From Paenibacillus caui (GTDB lineage Bacteria; Bacillota; Bacilli; Paenibacillales; Paenibacillaceae), in the NCBI RefSeq assembly GCF_019904135.1, contig NZ_JAIOGQ010000001.1:62001-126000 (forward strand): DNA of 64,000 bases. The letters run 5' to 3'. The notes under the pieces were generated by a model. The model made no database searches, was not told the DNA's origin, and worked only from the letters and a program-made list of their open reading frames with translations. Below are positions 16,122 to 25,078 of the stretch, piece by piece. A program made the position numbers and the translations under genes. How positions within the stretch are numbered: the stretch's first letter is position 1; each line of letters begins with the position of its first letter.

Positions 16122-17351
16122 TTAGGTCCGGTAAGCCGCGTTGATGCGGACATAGTCATAGGTGAGATCACAGCCCCAGGCTGTGGCGGTGCCTTCCCCG
16201 CCGTGGAGATCCACGAAGATCTGCACCGTGTCCCCCTTCAAATATTCCAGCGCCGCTTCTTCATCGAACGAAACCGGCCTTGACTGGCGGAGCACCTCAA
16301 TCGGCCCAAGCCTGATATCGACGGCGGCCGGGTTAATCGGCTCGCCCGCCCTGCCCGCTGCGGCGATGATGCGCCCCCAGTTGGCATCCGCGCCAAAAAC
16401 GGCCGATTTCACCAGGCTGGAGCCTACAATCGTCTTCGCAATCGCTCCGGCGGACGCGTCATTCAACGCTCCCGTCACCTGCACTTCGATCAGGTGGGCC
16501 GCTCCTTCGCCGTCGCGGGCAATCTGCTTGGCCAGAGACTCGCAGACATGCCGGAAAGCCGCGGCAAAACGGTCCCAATCCGGGTGGCCGGCCGACAGGG
16601 GACGATTTCCCGCAAGTCCGCTCGCCATGACAAGCAGCATATCGTTTGTGCTCGTATCGCCGTCAACCGTAATCATATTGAAAGTTGTATTGGTCGTCTC
16701 GGAGAGCAGGCTCTGCAGCGCGGCAGGCTCGACTTCCGCATCCGTTGTGACAAAAGCGAGCATGGTCGCCATGTTCGGGTGAATCATCCCCGACCCTTTG
16801 CAGGCGCCGCCAATCGTAACTTCGCGGCCGTCTACCAGCAGCTTCACACAGGCTTCCTTTTTGACCAGGTCGGTCGTCAATATCGCCTGGCTGAACTGCT
16901 CAGCGCCTTCCTCGCCGTAAGCCGCCGCTTCCGGCAGTCTGGAGATGCCGCCGATCACGCGGTCCATCGGCAGCGCCTCGCCGATCACGCCTGTCGAGGC
17001 TACCGCCACGTCGGCTTCCGCCAGTCCAAACACCGATGCGGCGGCCGCGCGCATCGCAAAGGCATCCGCCTCGCCCTGCTCTCCCGTGCAGGCATTGGCG
17101 TTGCCGCTGTTCACGACGACCGCGCGCAGCCGGCGGTCCGCCAAGCTGTCACGCGTCACCTTCAGCGGCGCCGCCTGAAATACGTTCGTCGTGTATACGG
17201 CCGCCGCCACAGCGGGAACCTCGCATACAATGACGCCGAGATCGTTGCGCTGTGTCTTTTTAAGCCCGCAATGCAGTCCTCCCGCCTGAAACCCCAGCGG
17301 CGAAGTAACCGAACCGCCCTTCACCGCGCTCCACTGTTCAATAACTCCCAT
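16122..17351 (-). CDS. argJ: Bifunctional ornithine acetyltransferase/N-acetylglutamate synthase
   Basis: Recycles the acetyl group from N-acetylornithine to glutamate and in bifunctional forms also makes N-acetylglutamate from acetyl-CoA. The 409-residue precursor contains the self-cleavage site KGSGMIHPNMATMLAFVTTD, where Thr after NMA becomes the N-terminal nucleophile of the beta chain. HCGLKKTQRND and VNSGNANACTGEQG are further family signatures. With argJ in the operon the acetyl cycle is complete, and no argA or argE is needed here. Whether it is bifunctional cannot be decided from sequence alone. Confidence 0.95.
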   Translation of the reverse strand: MGVIEQWSAVKGGSVTSPLGFQAGGLHCGLKKTQRNDLGVIVCEVPAVAAAVYTTNVFQAAPLKVTRDSLADRRLRAVVVNSGNANACTGEQGEADAFAMRAAAASVFGLAEADVAVASTGVIGEALPMDRVIGGISRLPEAAAYGEEGAEQFSQAILTTDLVKKEACVKLLVDGREVTIGGACKGSGMIHPNMATMLAFVTTDAEVEPAALQSLLSETTNTTFNMITVDGDTSTNDMLLVMASGLAGNRPLSAGHPDWDRFAAAFRHVCESLAKQIARDGEGAAHLIEVQVTGALNDASAGAIAKTIVGSSLVKSAVFGADANWGRIIAAAGRAGEPINPAAVDIRLGPIEVLRQSRPVSFDEEAALEYLKGDTVQIFVDLHGGEGTATAWGCDLTYDYVRINAAYRT

Positions 17352-17370
17352 GTCAATCTCCTCTCGCCCT

Positions 17371-18432
17371 TTACGGATATACAGGACTCAGTGTAAGTCC
17401 GGTCGTTTCGTCCCAGCCCATCATCAGGTTCAGGTTCTGGATCGCCTGGCCTGCCGCACCCTTGACGACATTGTCAATCACGGAGACAATCGTCAGTCTG
17501 CCCGTGCGCGGATCTGCGGCAAAACCGATATCGCAATAATTGGAGCCGTATACTTCCTTCGTTGCCGGATATTTGCCCGCCTCGCGGATCCGCACAAACG
17601 GCCGTCCTTCATAATAATTGCGGTACAGGTCAATGAGTTCCTGCTCGGAACGGGTTCCGGTCAAACGCGCATACATTGTGCTCATAATTCCTCGCGTCAT
17701 CGGCACGAGATGGGTGGTGAACGTAACGGTCACCGGCTTTCCGGATGCAGCGGCCAGAGCCTGCTCGATTTCCGGAATGTGCTGATGCTTATTAAGTTTA
17801 TAAGCCTTCAGGTTTTCATTGATTTCCGCATAATGCGTTGTCAGATTCGTTCCACGCCCTGCCCCAGACACACCGGACTTGGCGTCGATAATGATGCTGT
17901 CCGGATCAATCCAGCCTTCTTGAAGCGCCGGAATCAGGCCTAGCAGCGTCGCGGTAGGATAACAGCCGGGATTCGAAATCAGCTCTACGCCCCGGACTTT
18001 TTCTCCGTTAATCTCGCACAGCCCGTACACCGCCTGTTCCAGCAGCCCGGCCGCCGGAGCCTCGCGCTTATACCACTGCTCATATACTGCGCCTTCCTTG
18101 AGGCGGAAATCGCCGGACAGGTCGATCACTTTGAGCCCAGCTTCAAGGAGCTGCGGCGCAAGCTTGCCGCTGACGCCGGCAGGCGTAGCCGTAAAGACAA
18201 CATCGGCCTTGGACTTGATCTCCGCCACATCCACTCCGTCAAGGGAATTCACCAAAATATTCGATAAATGCGGGAACCCTACTGTAATCGGCTCACCGGC
18301 GCTTGATGATGAAATGACCGAGGCAATCTCTACCAGCGGATGCCCCAATAAAAAACGAATCAGCTCCACACCTCCGTACCCGGTGGAACCGACGATAGCC
18401 ACTTTTACTTTATTCTGCTCAGTTGCCAACAT
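17371..18432 (-). CDS. argC: N-acetyl-gamma-glutamyl-phosphate reductase
   Basis: NADPH-dependent reduction of N-acetylglutamyl phosphate to the semialdehyde. The 353-residue protein has the dinucleotide fold VKVAIVGSTGYGGVELIRFL at the start and the catalytic signature ELISNPGCYPTATLLGL with the active Cys. It is the first gene of the operon, with the promoter and ArgR-like box 60-95 nt upstream. argJ follows after 19 nt. Confidence 0.97.
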   Translation of the reverse strand: MLATEQNKVKVAIVGSTGYGGVELIRFLLGHPLVEIASVISSSSAGEPITVGFPHLSNILVNSLDGVDVAEIKSKADVVFTATPAGVSGKLAPQLLEAGLKVIDLSGDFRLKEGAVYEQWYKREAPAAGLLEQAVYGLCEINGEKVRGVELISNPGCYPTATLLGLIPALQEGWIDPDSIIIDAKSGVSGAGRGTNLTTHYAEINENLKAYKLNKHQHIPEIEQALAAASGKPVTVTFTTHLVPMTRGIMSTMYARLTGTRSEQELIDLYRNYYEGRPFVRIREAGKYPATKEVYGSNYCDIGFAADPRTGRLTIVSVIDNVVKGAAGQAIQNLNLMMGWDETTGLTLSPVYP

Positions 18433-18489
18433 GCTTACCTCGCTTTCTTAAGCTGTACGATTTATGATATATGCATCGCCGAAACCTAA

Positions 18490-18527
18490 ATATGTATTAT
18501 TATACATTCATACTAATATAAATACAA
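18490..18527 (-). promoter_or_regulatory. arg operon promoter with ArgR-type box
   Basis: On the minus strand TTGTAT (18522-18527) and TATAAT (18499-18504) are spaced 17 nt. The inverted repeat ATGTAT-N4-ATACAT (18492-18507), within TATGAATGTATAATAATACA, overlaps the -10 box and resembles ARG boxes (TGAAT-type half-sites) bound by ArgR/AhrC with arginine. Repression by arginine is inferred. Confidence 0.7.
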
Positions 18528-18640
18528 CGATTCCGGAGAAAATATTCATGGGCGCAAAAGAGCTGCTCACCGAACCCCCTCTTGTCTGTTCGCCTGTATT
18601 GCAGCGATTGCAGCGCTTATGGACAATGATGGACGAGTCA

Positions 18641-18669
18641 TTGATTTTTCATTCGTTTTTCGGTAATAT
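18641..18669 (+). promoter_or_regulatory. Promoter of the glyS T-box leader
   Basis: TTGATT (18641-18646), a 17-nt spacer and TAATAT (18664-18669). Transcription is expected near 18676, at the beginning of the T-box stem I. Confidence 0.65.
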
Positions 18670-18675
18670 TAACGC

Positions 18676-18918
18676 TACTAAGATTGTCGTCAAGGCGAAG
18701 ATGGACCTATAGTACCTGAACGTCTCAATTGCGCAGCGAGCCGGGGACGGTGAAAGCCCGGTCAAGGAATCAGGGAAACGGCAGTCCGGAGCCGATTTTG
18801 TCTGGAAAGTGGGGGCCCTGTGTTTTCGTCAGGGCGTCAACTAGGGTGGAACCGCGGGTGCGCAACAGCTCTCGTCCCTAGGCATGAAATGCATGCCGTA
18901 GGGATGGGGGCTTTTTTT
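18676..18918 (+). ncRNA. T-box riboswitch (glycine)
   Basis: The T-box sequence AGGGTGGAACCGCG (18843-18856) is exact. It is followed by a terminator, AGCTCTCGTCCCTA-GGCATG pairing with CATGCC-TAGGGATGGGGGCT, then seven T (18868-18918). Upstream lies the usual stem I region with GCGAGCCGGGGACGGTGAAA. Uncharged tRNA-Gly should stabilise the antiterminator and allow glyS to be read. Glycine specificity is taken from the downstream gene; the specifier codon was not placed with certainty. Confidence 0.92.
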
Positions 18919-19051
18919 GTTGCCGTTTCGCCCCCGGCGCAGGACATCGCGATGGTTAGAAGCGCTATCGCTTTGACGGCTTGACGACCTCGCGCCCCTT
19001 TATTGGGAAACCGGCGTTATCATCGCAAACAATTCAAAAGGAGTGTCATTC

Positions 19052-20437
19052 ATGAGCAACACAACGATGGATCAGGTAGTCGCGCTGGCGAAGCACCGGG
19101 GGTTCATTTTTCCCGGCTCGGAAATTTACGGCGGTCTTGCGAACACGTGGGATTACGGCCCGCTCGGCGTTGAGCTGAAAAACAACATCAAACGCGCTTG
19201 GTGGAAAAAGTTTATCCAGGAATCGCCGTACAACGTCGGACTAGACGCGGCGATTCTGATGAACCCGCAGGCGTGGGTCGCTTCCGGTCACGTCGGCAAC
19301 TTCAACGACCCGATGATCGACTGCAAGCAGTGCAAGGCGCGCCATCGCGCGGATAAAATCATCGAAAACGCGCTCGAGGCGAAAGGGATCGAGATGGTCG
19401 TCGACGGTTTGTCGTTCGATCAGATGAAGGCGCTTATCGACGAACACCAAATCCTCTGCCCGGACTGTGGCAGCCGCGATTTTACCGACATCCGCCAATT
19501 CAATCTGATGTTCAAAACGTTCCAGGGCGTCACCGAGTCGAGCACGAACGAGATTTATCTCCGCCCGGAGACGGCGCAGGGCATCTTCGTCAACTTCAAA
19601 AACGTACAGCGCACGATGCGCAAAAAAATGCCGTTCGGCATCGGCCAAATCGGCAAAAGCTTCCGCAACGAAATTACGCCCGGCAACTTCACATTCCGCA
19701 CGCGCGAATTCGAACAGATGGAGCTCGAGTTTTTCTGCAAGCCCGGCGAAGACCTGAAATGGTTCGAGTATTGGCGCGGCTTCTGCCGCGACTGGCTGCT
19801 GTCGCTCGGTATCAAGGAAGACCATATTCGTCTGCGCGACCATTCGGAGGATGAGCTGTCGCACTATAGCAACGCGACGACGGACATCGAGTACCGCTTC
19901 CCGTTCGGTTGGGGCGAGCTGTGGGGTATCGCCGACCGGACCGATTACGATCTGAAGCAGCATATGGAGCATTCGGGCGAAGATTTTAAGTATATCGACC
20001 AAGAGTCGAACGAACGCTACGTTCCGTTCTGCATCGAGCCGTCGCTCGGGGCCGACCGCGTCACGCTGGCCTTCCTGATCGACGCGTTCGAGGAGCAGCA
20101 GCTTGAGGGCGACGATCGCCGCACCGTGCTGCACTTTCACCCGGCGCTTGCGCCGGTCAAAGCGGCCATATTCCCGCTGTCGAAAAAGCTGGCGGAAGGC
20201 GCGCAGCGCATCTTCGCCGATCTGGCGACCGACTTTACGGTCGATTACGACGACACCGGATCGATCGGCAAACGGTACCGCCGTCACGATGAAATCGGCA
20301 CGCCATTCTGCATCACGTACGATTTCGAATCGGAGCAGGACGGCCAGGTAACGGTCCGGGGCCGCGACACGATGGAGCAAACGCGGATGCCGATCGCCGA
20401 TCTCAAGGCGTACATCGCCGAACGGGTCAAGTTTTGA
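19052..20437 (+). CDS. glyS: Glycine--tRNA ligase, single-chain alpha2 type
   Basis: Charges tRNA-Gly with glycine. The 461-residue class II synthetase is of the bacterial/eukaryotic alpha2 type, not the GlyQ/GlyS tetramer. Marks are [20 protein letters not shown] (motif region at the start), FNLMFKT and [24 protein letters not shown] (motif 2), and [14 protein letters not shown] (motif 3). Two CxxC pairs (CKQC and CPDC) suggest a zinc site. The ATG at 19052 follows AAAGGAG by 8 nt; an in-frame GTG at 19043 overlaps that site. Codons ending in G or C (TCG, ACG, GCG) are used more than in the arg genes, perhaps from a separate origin. T-box controlled. Confidence 0.96.
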   Translation: MSNTTMDQVVALAKHRGFIFPGSEIYGGLANTWDYGPLGVELKNNIKRAWWKKFIQESPYNVGLDAAILMNPQAWVASGHVGNFNDPMIDCKQCKARHRADKIIENALEAKGIEMVVDGLSFDQMKALIDEHQILCPDCGSRDFTDIRQFNLMFKTFQGVTESSTNEIYLRPETAQGIFVNFKNVQRTMRKKMPFGIGQIGKSFRNEITPGNFTFRTREFEQMELEFFCKPGEDLKWFEYWRGFCRDWLLSLGIKEDHIRLRDHSEDELSHYSNATTDIEYRFPFGWGELWGIADRTDYDLKQHMEHSGEDFKYIDQESNERYVPFCIEPSLGADRVTLAFLIDAFEEQQLEGDDRRTVLHFHPALAPVKAAIFPLSKKLAEGAQRIFADLATDFTVDYDDTGSIGKRYRRHDEIGTPFCITYDFESEQDGQVTVRGRDTMEQTRMPIADLKAYIAERVKF

Positions 20438-20499
20438 GGCGATAAGGAGCTAAAGCGATGAGTACCGGCATTTGATGCCGATAGCGCACGGCAAAAAAG

Positions 20500-20539
20500 G
20501 ATCATCAGGCAGCATGAACTGCCCGATGATCTTTTTTTT
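20500..20539 (+). terminator. glyS terminator
   Basis: GATCATC-A-GGCAG, loop CATGAA, CTGCC-C-GATGATC, then eight T. It lies 60 nt after the glyS stop and separates it from the converging MFS remnant. Confidence 0.92.
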
Positions 20540-20546
20540 CGCTGCA

Positions 20547-21923
20547 TTAATGAAGCGGCTTAGAGCTTGTTTCCATGGAATCCGGTTTCTTCGATTTCAA
20601 CACGGTAAAGGCGACCGCAATCCCCAGCAAAACAACGGCGATGGCGATCAGGAAAGCAGTACGAATCGCACCGTTCAGATCGGCAGGCGCCATGGATTCC
20701 AAGGTCGCGTTTGTGCCCATGCGGGCGGAGATGATCGCCATGATGACGGCCAAGCCGACCGAGCTGCCGATTTGCTGTCCCGTCGAACGATGGCGGACGC
20801 CACGCCCTGCTCTTTCATCTCAATCCCCGAGCTTGCGGCAATCCCGGAATGATCCCCCACGCGGAACCCGTTTCGGACAGACCGGTGAGGAGGATGAAAC
20901 CGCCCCCGCCAAGTCCCATCCCGACTGCAATCGTTCCTCCTGTCCCGATAGCCGTAACCATTTTGTTGATAAATCGGGCCCCAAATAGTGCGCTGAGGGC
21001 CAAAGGCAGAAAGCTGAGTCCCGACTGAATGGCGGAGTAGTTCAGCACCTTTTGCGTGTAGAGCGTAAGGAAGTAGTAAAGCGTACCGAAAGAAGCCGAA
21101 AATAAAGCGGCAGTCAGCGCAGCGCCCGTTAACCCGCGAATCCGGAACAACCGGAAAGGAACGAGAGGCTCGGAAGTACGTTTTTCAATGATAACAAACA
21201 ATAGCAGGAGAACCGCTCCGATCGCCCCCGGGATGATCGTGCCGGGATGAAGCCAGCCTTCAACCGGGGACTGGATGAGATAATAAACCAATAACATCAT
21301 GCCCGCCGTTACCGAAACCGTGCCTGCCAAATCATAACGCCAAGCTGCCGACGGCGTTCTGCTCTCTCTGAGGGCTACAGGAGAAAGAAGGAAGGCCAGC
21401 AATGCAATCGGCACATTGACAAAGAAGGTCGCTTCCCAGCTGATGTAGCTGGTTAACACCCCGCCAAGCAGAAGCCCCAGGGATAATCCGATTCCGCCCA
21501 TGGAGGCCCAGACACTCAGCGCATGATTCCGCTCCTTGCCTTCCTCGAAATTAGACATAATAAGCGACAGTGTCGCCGGCGACAGGAGCGCCCCGCCAAG
21601 TCCCTGAATCCCCCTTGCAATAATAAGCAGCAGCTGGGACTGCGCCAAACCGCCAAGCAAAGAGCCCAAGCCGAAAAGCGCCATGGCGATCATAAACATT
21701 CGCCGCCTGCCGAGCAGATCCGACAACCTCCCTCCAGAAGAAGAAAGCCGCCAAAGGCCAGCGAATAAGCGCTGACAACCCACTGCAAATGGCTCGCTGT
21801 AAAGCCCAAATCTGTTCCGAGAGAAGGCAGCCCCACAAAAATAATCGTGTAGTCCAGGGCCAGCATGAGCTGGGAAACGGCGAGGATGATTAGCGCCAAG
21901 CCTTTATACTTGCTTTGGTTCAT
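20547..21923 (-). pseudogene. MFS drug exporter (DHA2 type) broken by frameshifts
   Basis: Three frames together spell one ~14-helix exporter. The first (21923 to about 21725) starts MNQSKYKGLALIILAVSQLM and contains ALDYTIIFVGLPSLG. The second (about 21740 to 20835) holds GRLSDLLGRRRMFMIAMALF, RGIQGLGGALLSPATLSL and most helices. The third covers the tail (LAVIMAIISARMGTNATLES). One shift lies near 21737, where CTGGAGGGAGG seems to lack one G of CTGGGAGGGAGG. Two more lie near 20845 and 20790, where a short piece in yet another frame (MKEQGVASAIVRR) is seen. Either it is a young pseudogene or the assembly has indel errors in G runs. The neighbouring TetR gene is intact. Confidence 0.85.
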
Positions 21924-21943
21924 GGGAAATCTCTCCTTTTATA

Positions 21944-21955
21944 GACTGTTTAGTC
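21944..21955. promoter_or_regulatory. TetR-type operator site 1
   Basis: GACTGTTTAGTC lies just upstream of the exporter's ribosome binding site. The same 12-mer occurs in opposite orientation at 22044-22055, and a variant at 22723-22734. Confidence 0.55.
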
Positions 21956-21963
21956 CGAAATTA

Positions 21964-22023
21964 TCAAAAATAATACTGAATTGCTGAATTGCCAAATGGC
22001 CGGGCGGGCTTTCCCATTTCCAA
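21964..22023 (-). CDS. Possible 19-residue leader peptide before the MFS gene
   Basis: A TTG start (22021-22023) lies 9 nt after a perfect AAGGAGG on the minus strand. The frame runs 19 codons (second Met at codon 3, ending in Gln-Tyr-Tyr-Phe) and stops 41 nt before the exporter start. It sits between two operator-like sites. The ribosome binding site is the only support; a leader controlling the exporter is possible. Confidence 0.3.
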   Translation of the reverse strand: MEMGKPARPFGNSAIQYYF

Positions 22024-22043
22024 TGCTGAACACCTCCTTTTCA

Positions 22044-22055
22044 GACTAAACAGTC
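22044..22055. promoter_or_regulatory. TetR-type operator site 2
   Basis: GACTAAACAGTC is the exact reverse complement of site 1, 100 bp away, in the same tetR-exporter gap. Confidence 0.55.
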
Positions 22056-22064
22056 AAAATGTTC

Positions 22065-22102
22065 AAAAAAATATAATGAAGCGTCAAAAACCCTTCATTA
22101 TA
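22065..22102 (-). terminator. tetR terminator
   Basis: On the minus strand TATAATGAAG and CTTCATTATA form a 10-bp stem, followed by seven T. The stem begins within the tetR stop region, so the exporter needs its own promoter. Confidence 0.75.
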
Positions 22103-22682
22103 AATCAAGCGTAGTAAGAATAACTGCTGTCATATCGTCCAGCGCTTTGGGATCCGAGGTCAATTTGGCCACCTGGGTCAGCGAATACCGCGAATGGTTC
22201 AAATAACGGGCCAAGGCAAGCAGGTCTTGCTGGCGATTTCCGAATTCGCCCTGCTCCCGGGAGCGGACTAACGCTTTATAAAAAGCATGCTCCAAGCGTT
22301 CCATATCCTGCTTGAAAAATGCCGCGATTTCCGGGTCGTGCGGAACCTGGTCAATCGCGCTGTGCAGGATGAAGCACTCCCTGCGGCGTTCATTTTTCAA
22401 TACGGCTGCGCCTTCATGAAAGATATCGGCAATGGCCTCTTTTACCGAACCCGGGCGTTCCAGAAGCGAAATAACAGCCGCCGTTTTCTCGTTTACATAA
22501 TGCTTGACCGCCGAGACAAACAGATCCCGTTTAGTTCCATATGTGTCATACAGACTTTGGCGGGCTATGCCGAGTCCGTCCAGCAAATTTTGCAGCGAAG
22601 TGCCCTCGTAGCCATAGTGCCCGAATATCTCCATCGCCTTGTGCAGGACAAGCGTCGTATCGAATTCCTTGCTTCTCGCCAT
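22098..22682 (-). CDS. TetR/AcrR-family transcriptional repressor
   Basis: This 194-residue regulator has an N-terminal TetR helix-turn-helix (VLHKAMEIFGHYGYEGTSLQ, then LLDGLGIARQSLYDTYGTKR, about residues 12-57) and an all-helical ligand domain without close resemblance to a known sensor. The ATG at 22682 (MARSKEFD) has AAGG/GGAAGGG upstream; a 45-codon upstream extension would run through the promoter and is rejected. Sites of the form GACYNNNNRGTC occur in its own promoter and twice before the exporter, so it probably represses both itself and the pump. Confidence 0.9.
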   Translation of the reverse strand: MARSKEFDTTLVLHKAMEIFGHYGYEGTSLQNLLDGLGIARQSLYDTYGTKRDLFVSAVKHYVNEKTAAVISLLERPGSVKEAIADIFHEGAAVLKNERRRECFILHSAIDQVPHDPEIAAFFKQDMERLEHAFYKALVRSREQGEFGNRQQDLLALARYLNHSRYSLTQVAKLTSDPKALDDMTAVILTTLDL

Positions 22683-22707
22683 GACATCAACCCTTCCTTC
22701 TGAAACT

Positions 22708-22736
22708 ATCTTATCCTTTTCAGACCGTTTGGTCAA
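22708..22736 (-). promoter_or_regulatory. tetR promoter with overlapping operator
   Basis: On the minus strand TTGACC (22731-22736), a 17-nt spacer and TAAGAT (22708-22713). The site GACCGTTTGGTC (22723-22734) covers the -35 box and half the spacer, a classic position for autorepression. Confidence 0.65.
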
Positions 22737-22933
22737 TAATAAATTAACGTACGGGCTTTGGTGCGATAAACCCATACTTCTTCTATACGCGAAAGAGAGA
22801 TGAGGATAGGTTTGCACCCGCTGCCCAAAGTCAGTACGTGACTCTATAAGCGGGCTGCAACTTCCCCACCGTCATTCCCGTTTTGTTCTATGTCTGTCTA
22901 AGTTCTAACTTTTTTTCACGAATCTCCTTCCGT

Positions 22934-23467
22934 TTACGCCTCGGCCTTCTCCCGAAGCAGCGGCAGGCTGTAGCATTTGACCAGCACCTCGCCATTATAC
23001 ATCTCTTTCTCCGGCGTCCGTTCAAAACCAAGGTACTCGTACAGCCGGATGGCCGAAGACATGAGATCGGAGGTATGCAGATGAAGTCTTTCGCCTCCTA
23101 GCGAGACAGCGCGTCTAATGCTTTCCTGGATCAGCCGGGTTGCAATGCCTTTCCCTCTGACGCGGGGAGAGGTTGCGAGCAGCCGGATAATCGGCGCATG
23201 AATGTCCAGCTCTGGCCGGCCGTAAGCTTCCTCGGAAGACAGAAACATGAGCACGCTCCCGACAATTTCTCCGTGAAGCTCGGCGATAATTCGGGCGGCG
23301 GGCCCCTCCCTGTACACCGATTCCCGGATGCTTTCCCGGTATTCGGTCCACCGTGGGGCCGGCATCACCTCTTCATATTGCTGATAGGCTTCCAGCAGCA
23401 GCTTCTCAATTTGGGGACGGTCCTTCTCCTCCGCATCCCTGATCGTTACTTCATGGCCGTATGCCAT
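22934..23467 (-). CDS. GNAT-family N-acetyltransferase
   Basis: This 177-residue acetyl-CoA-dependent acyltransferase carries the GNAT core: VTIRDAEEKDRPQIEKLL at the start, then LLATSPRVRGKGIATRLIQE (motif A, acetyl-CoA pyrophosphate loop RGKGIA) and LYEYLGFERTPE (motif B). GAGGGG precedes the ATG at 23467 by 9 nt; a GTG three codons earlier overlaps it. The substrate is unknown. It stands alone between the tetR gene and a long non-coding gap. Confidence 0.85.
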   Translation of the reverse strand: MAYGHEVTIRDAEEKDRPQIEKLLLEAYQQYEEVMPAPRWTEYRESIRESVYREGPAARIIAELHGEIVGSVLMFLSSEEAYGRPELDIHAPIIRLLATSPRVRGKGIATRLIQESIRRAVSLGGERLHLHTSDLMSSAIRLYEYLGFERTPEKEMYNGEVLVKCYSLPLLREKAEA

Positions 23468-23882
23468 TTTCCGCACCCCCTCGGTCGTTATGAAAAAGAT
23501 GAATTGCCCGCCTTACGCTCATTACTCAGAATTTGCAGCCGCTTTTCCGCAAAAAAGCCTGTTCTGTTCTGGCCGGCCAATCTTTACCTTAAGCCAGGAG
23601 GGCATGCCAAACTCGGCTCCGCCGCGGCTTGGGCCAGGACATTGACATGGATCGGCAGACGGGTTCGGTTGAACTGGAACGGATCCTTCTGTTTATTTTA
23701 AACCTGTAAATTCCTAGTGGTTAAATAAGGATTGTGACATTAATGTATCTTCTTCTTCCCGCTCCGTCAATAAATCTGCTAATAGATTAGCCTTATACAT
23801 GGATAGAAGATCTTAATATGAGCGAAGGGGACTGCTCCTAAAGAGACAAAACTGGTGGACGGTTCGACCCTACTTAGTCAAA
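23468..23882. other. ~415-bp gap, no gene seen
   Basis: No supported frame, RNA or repeat was recognised. The part 23520-23700 is more GC-rich, like eroded coding sequence, but no family could be read from it in any frame. Confidence 0.4.
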
Positions 23883-23940
23883 TAACCCCACAAAGTGAGG
23901 CTTTTACTTGAGGCGGATTTAGGTACTTTTCGGGGGCCCT
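23883..23940 (-). terminator. yitT terminator-like hairpin
   Basis: On the minus strand CCCCGAAAAG pairs with CTTTGTGGGG across a 30-nt arm and is followed by TTATTT. The sequence ACTTTGTGGGGTTATTT and the leading ATAAGTTTCCAGGGCCC are near copies of the hairpin at 24946-25004, so the gene is flanked by two related elements. Confidence 0.55.
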
Positions 23941-24017
23941 GGAAACTTATGAACACAATGTCAAAAAAGGCCCCCATTGTAGCGGGAACCTTCGTGGTCA
24001 TTGACCGTTTCTTTGAT

Positions 24018-24905
24018 TTACGTCTGCCTTTTGAATCCTTTCCCCAGCACTTCATGGGCATTGCTGATGATGACAAATGCGCTTGGTTCGATCATCTGGA
24101 CAATCGTCTTCAGGCGGGTGACCTCGCTTTGATTCACGACCACCATCAGCACGGTACGGTCATCTCCGGTATAACCGCCCTTGGCTTCCAGCTTGGTCAA
24201 TCCGCGGTCCAAATGATGCAACACCGCTTCGGACAGCTCGTCCGTTTTATCGGCAATGATGTAGGCCACCTTCGTATAGCTGAATCCAAGCTCCACGGCG
24301 TCAATAATTTTGCCGGTAATATAGAGGCCGATCAGCGCGTAGAGCGCTTTTTCCCAGGAAAGCAGGAAGCCTGCCAAGGTAATGACCGTACCGTCCATCA
24401 GCACGACACATGTCGCCAGGTTAAGGCCGCTGTATTTTTGCACAATCTGTGCGAGTGTCGACAAGCCTCCGGTTGAACCCCTGCCCCGAAAAACAAGTCC
24501 CAGTCCGAGCCCGACCCCAATCCCGCCGTAAAGGGAGGCAAGCAGCGGATCTGCGGTAGGGGCCGACCAGCCTTGCGTGAACAGGACAAAGAGCGGCAGC
24601 AGAATCGTCCCCATCAGGGAACGGATCGCATAATCACGGCCCAGCAGCCACCACCCGGCGACAAAAAGCGGGATGTTGAGCGCCCACTGGACGTAAGCCG
24701 GATTCACCCCAAATATGTAATTCACTATAATCGATATCCCCGACACGCCGCCGGAGGCGATATGTGCGGGAAGCAAAAACAAATTGAACGCGAATGCAGT
24801 GATAAACGAACCTATTACAATCATAAACGTATCCAATATATAACGGGTAGGACCGTTTACTGGTAAATAATCATTTAATCGTCGTTTGCGGCCTTTTGGC
24901 GGCAT
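24018..24905 (-). CDS. yitT: YitT-family membrane protein (YvjA-like)
   Basis: This 295-residue protein has about five hydrophobic helices, beginning YILDTFMIVIGSFITAFAFN, with the conserved LPAHIASGGVSGISIIV and FRGRGSTGGLSTLAQIV. It ends in a soluble DUF2179 domain (KVAYIIADKTDELSEAVLHH and GYTGDDRTVLMVVVNQSE). In B. subtilis the paralogue YvjA lies next to prfB, as here. The family's transport role is not established. GAGGAG lies 9 nt before the ATG at 24905; a TTG one codon earlier is not needed. Confidence 0.88.
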   Translation of the reverse strand: MPPKGRKRRLNDYLPVNGPTRYILDTFMIVIGSFITAFAFNLFLLPAHIASGGVSGISIIVNYIFGVNPAYVQWALNIPLFVAGWWLLGRDYAIRSLMGTILLPLFVLFTQGWSAPTADPLLASLYGGIGVGLGLGLVFRGRGSTGGLSTLAQIVQKYSGLNLATCVVLMDGTVITLAGFLLSWEKALYALIGLYITGKIIDAVELGFSYTKVAYIIADKTDELSEAVLHHLDRGLTKLEAKGGYTGDDRTVLMVVVNQSEVTRLKTIVQMIEPSAFVIISNAHEVLGKGFKRQT

Positions 24906-24945
24906 CAAACTTCACTCCTCTAATGCGGCTCAGCAAATTTCTCCA

Positions 24946-25004
24946 TAAAACAACCCCACAAAGTCAAGCACTGCCCGGAAGCTTGTGCCGATTCCTTTGC
25001 GGGG
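24946..25004 (-). terminator. prfB terminator-like hairpin
   Basis: On the minus strand CCCCGCAAAG and CTTTGTGGGG pair (one G-U) around a structured loop, followed by TTGTTTT. It lies between prfB and yitT and resembles the element at 23883-23940. Confidence 0.6.
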
Positions 25005-25078
25005 ATCCTCAAAACTTATAAAGTTCTGCAATCAAGTAGAAATCTATCTCAGGATTATTCTTCCTCCGTTTAATCTTC

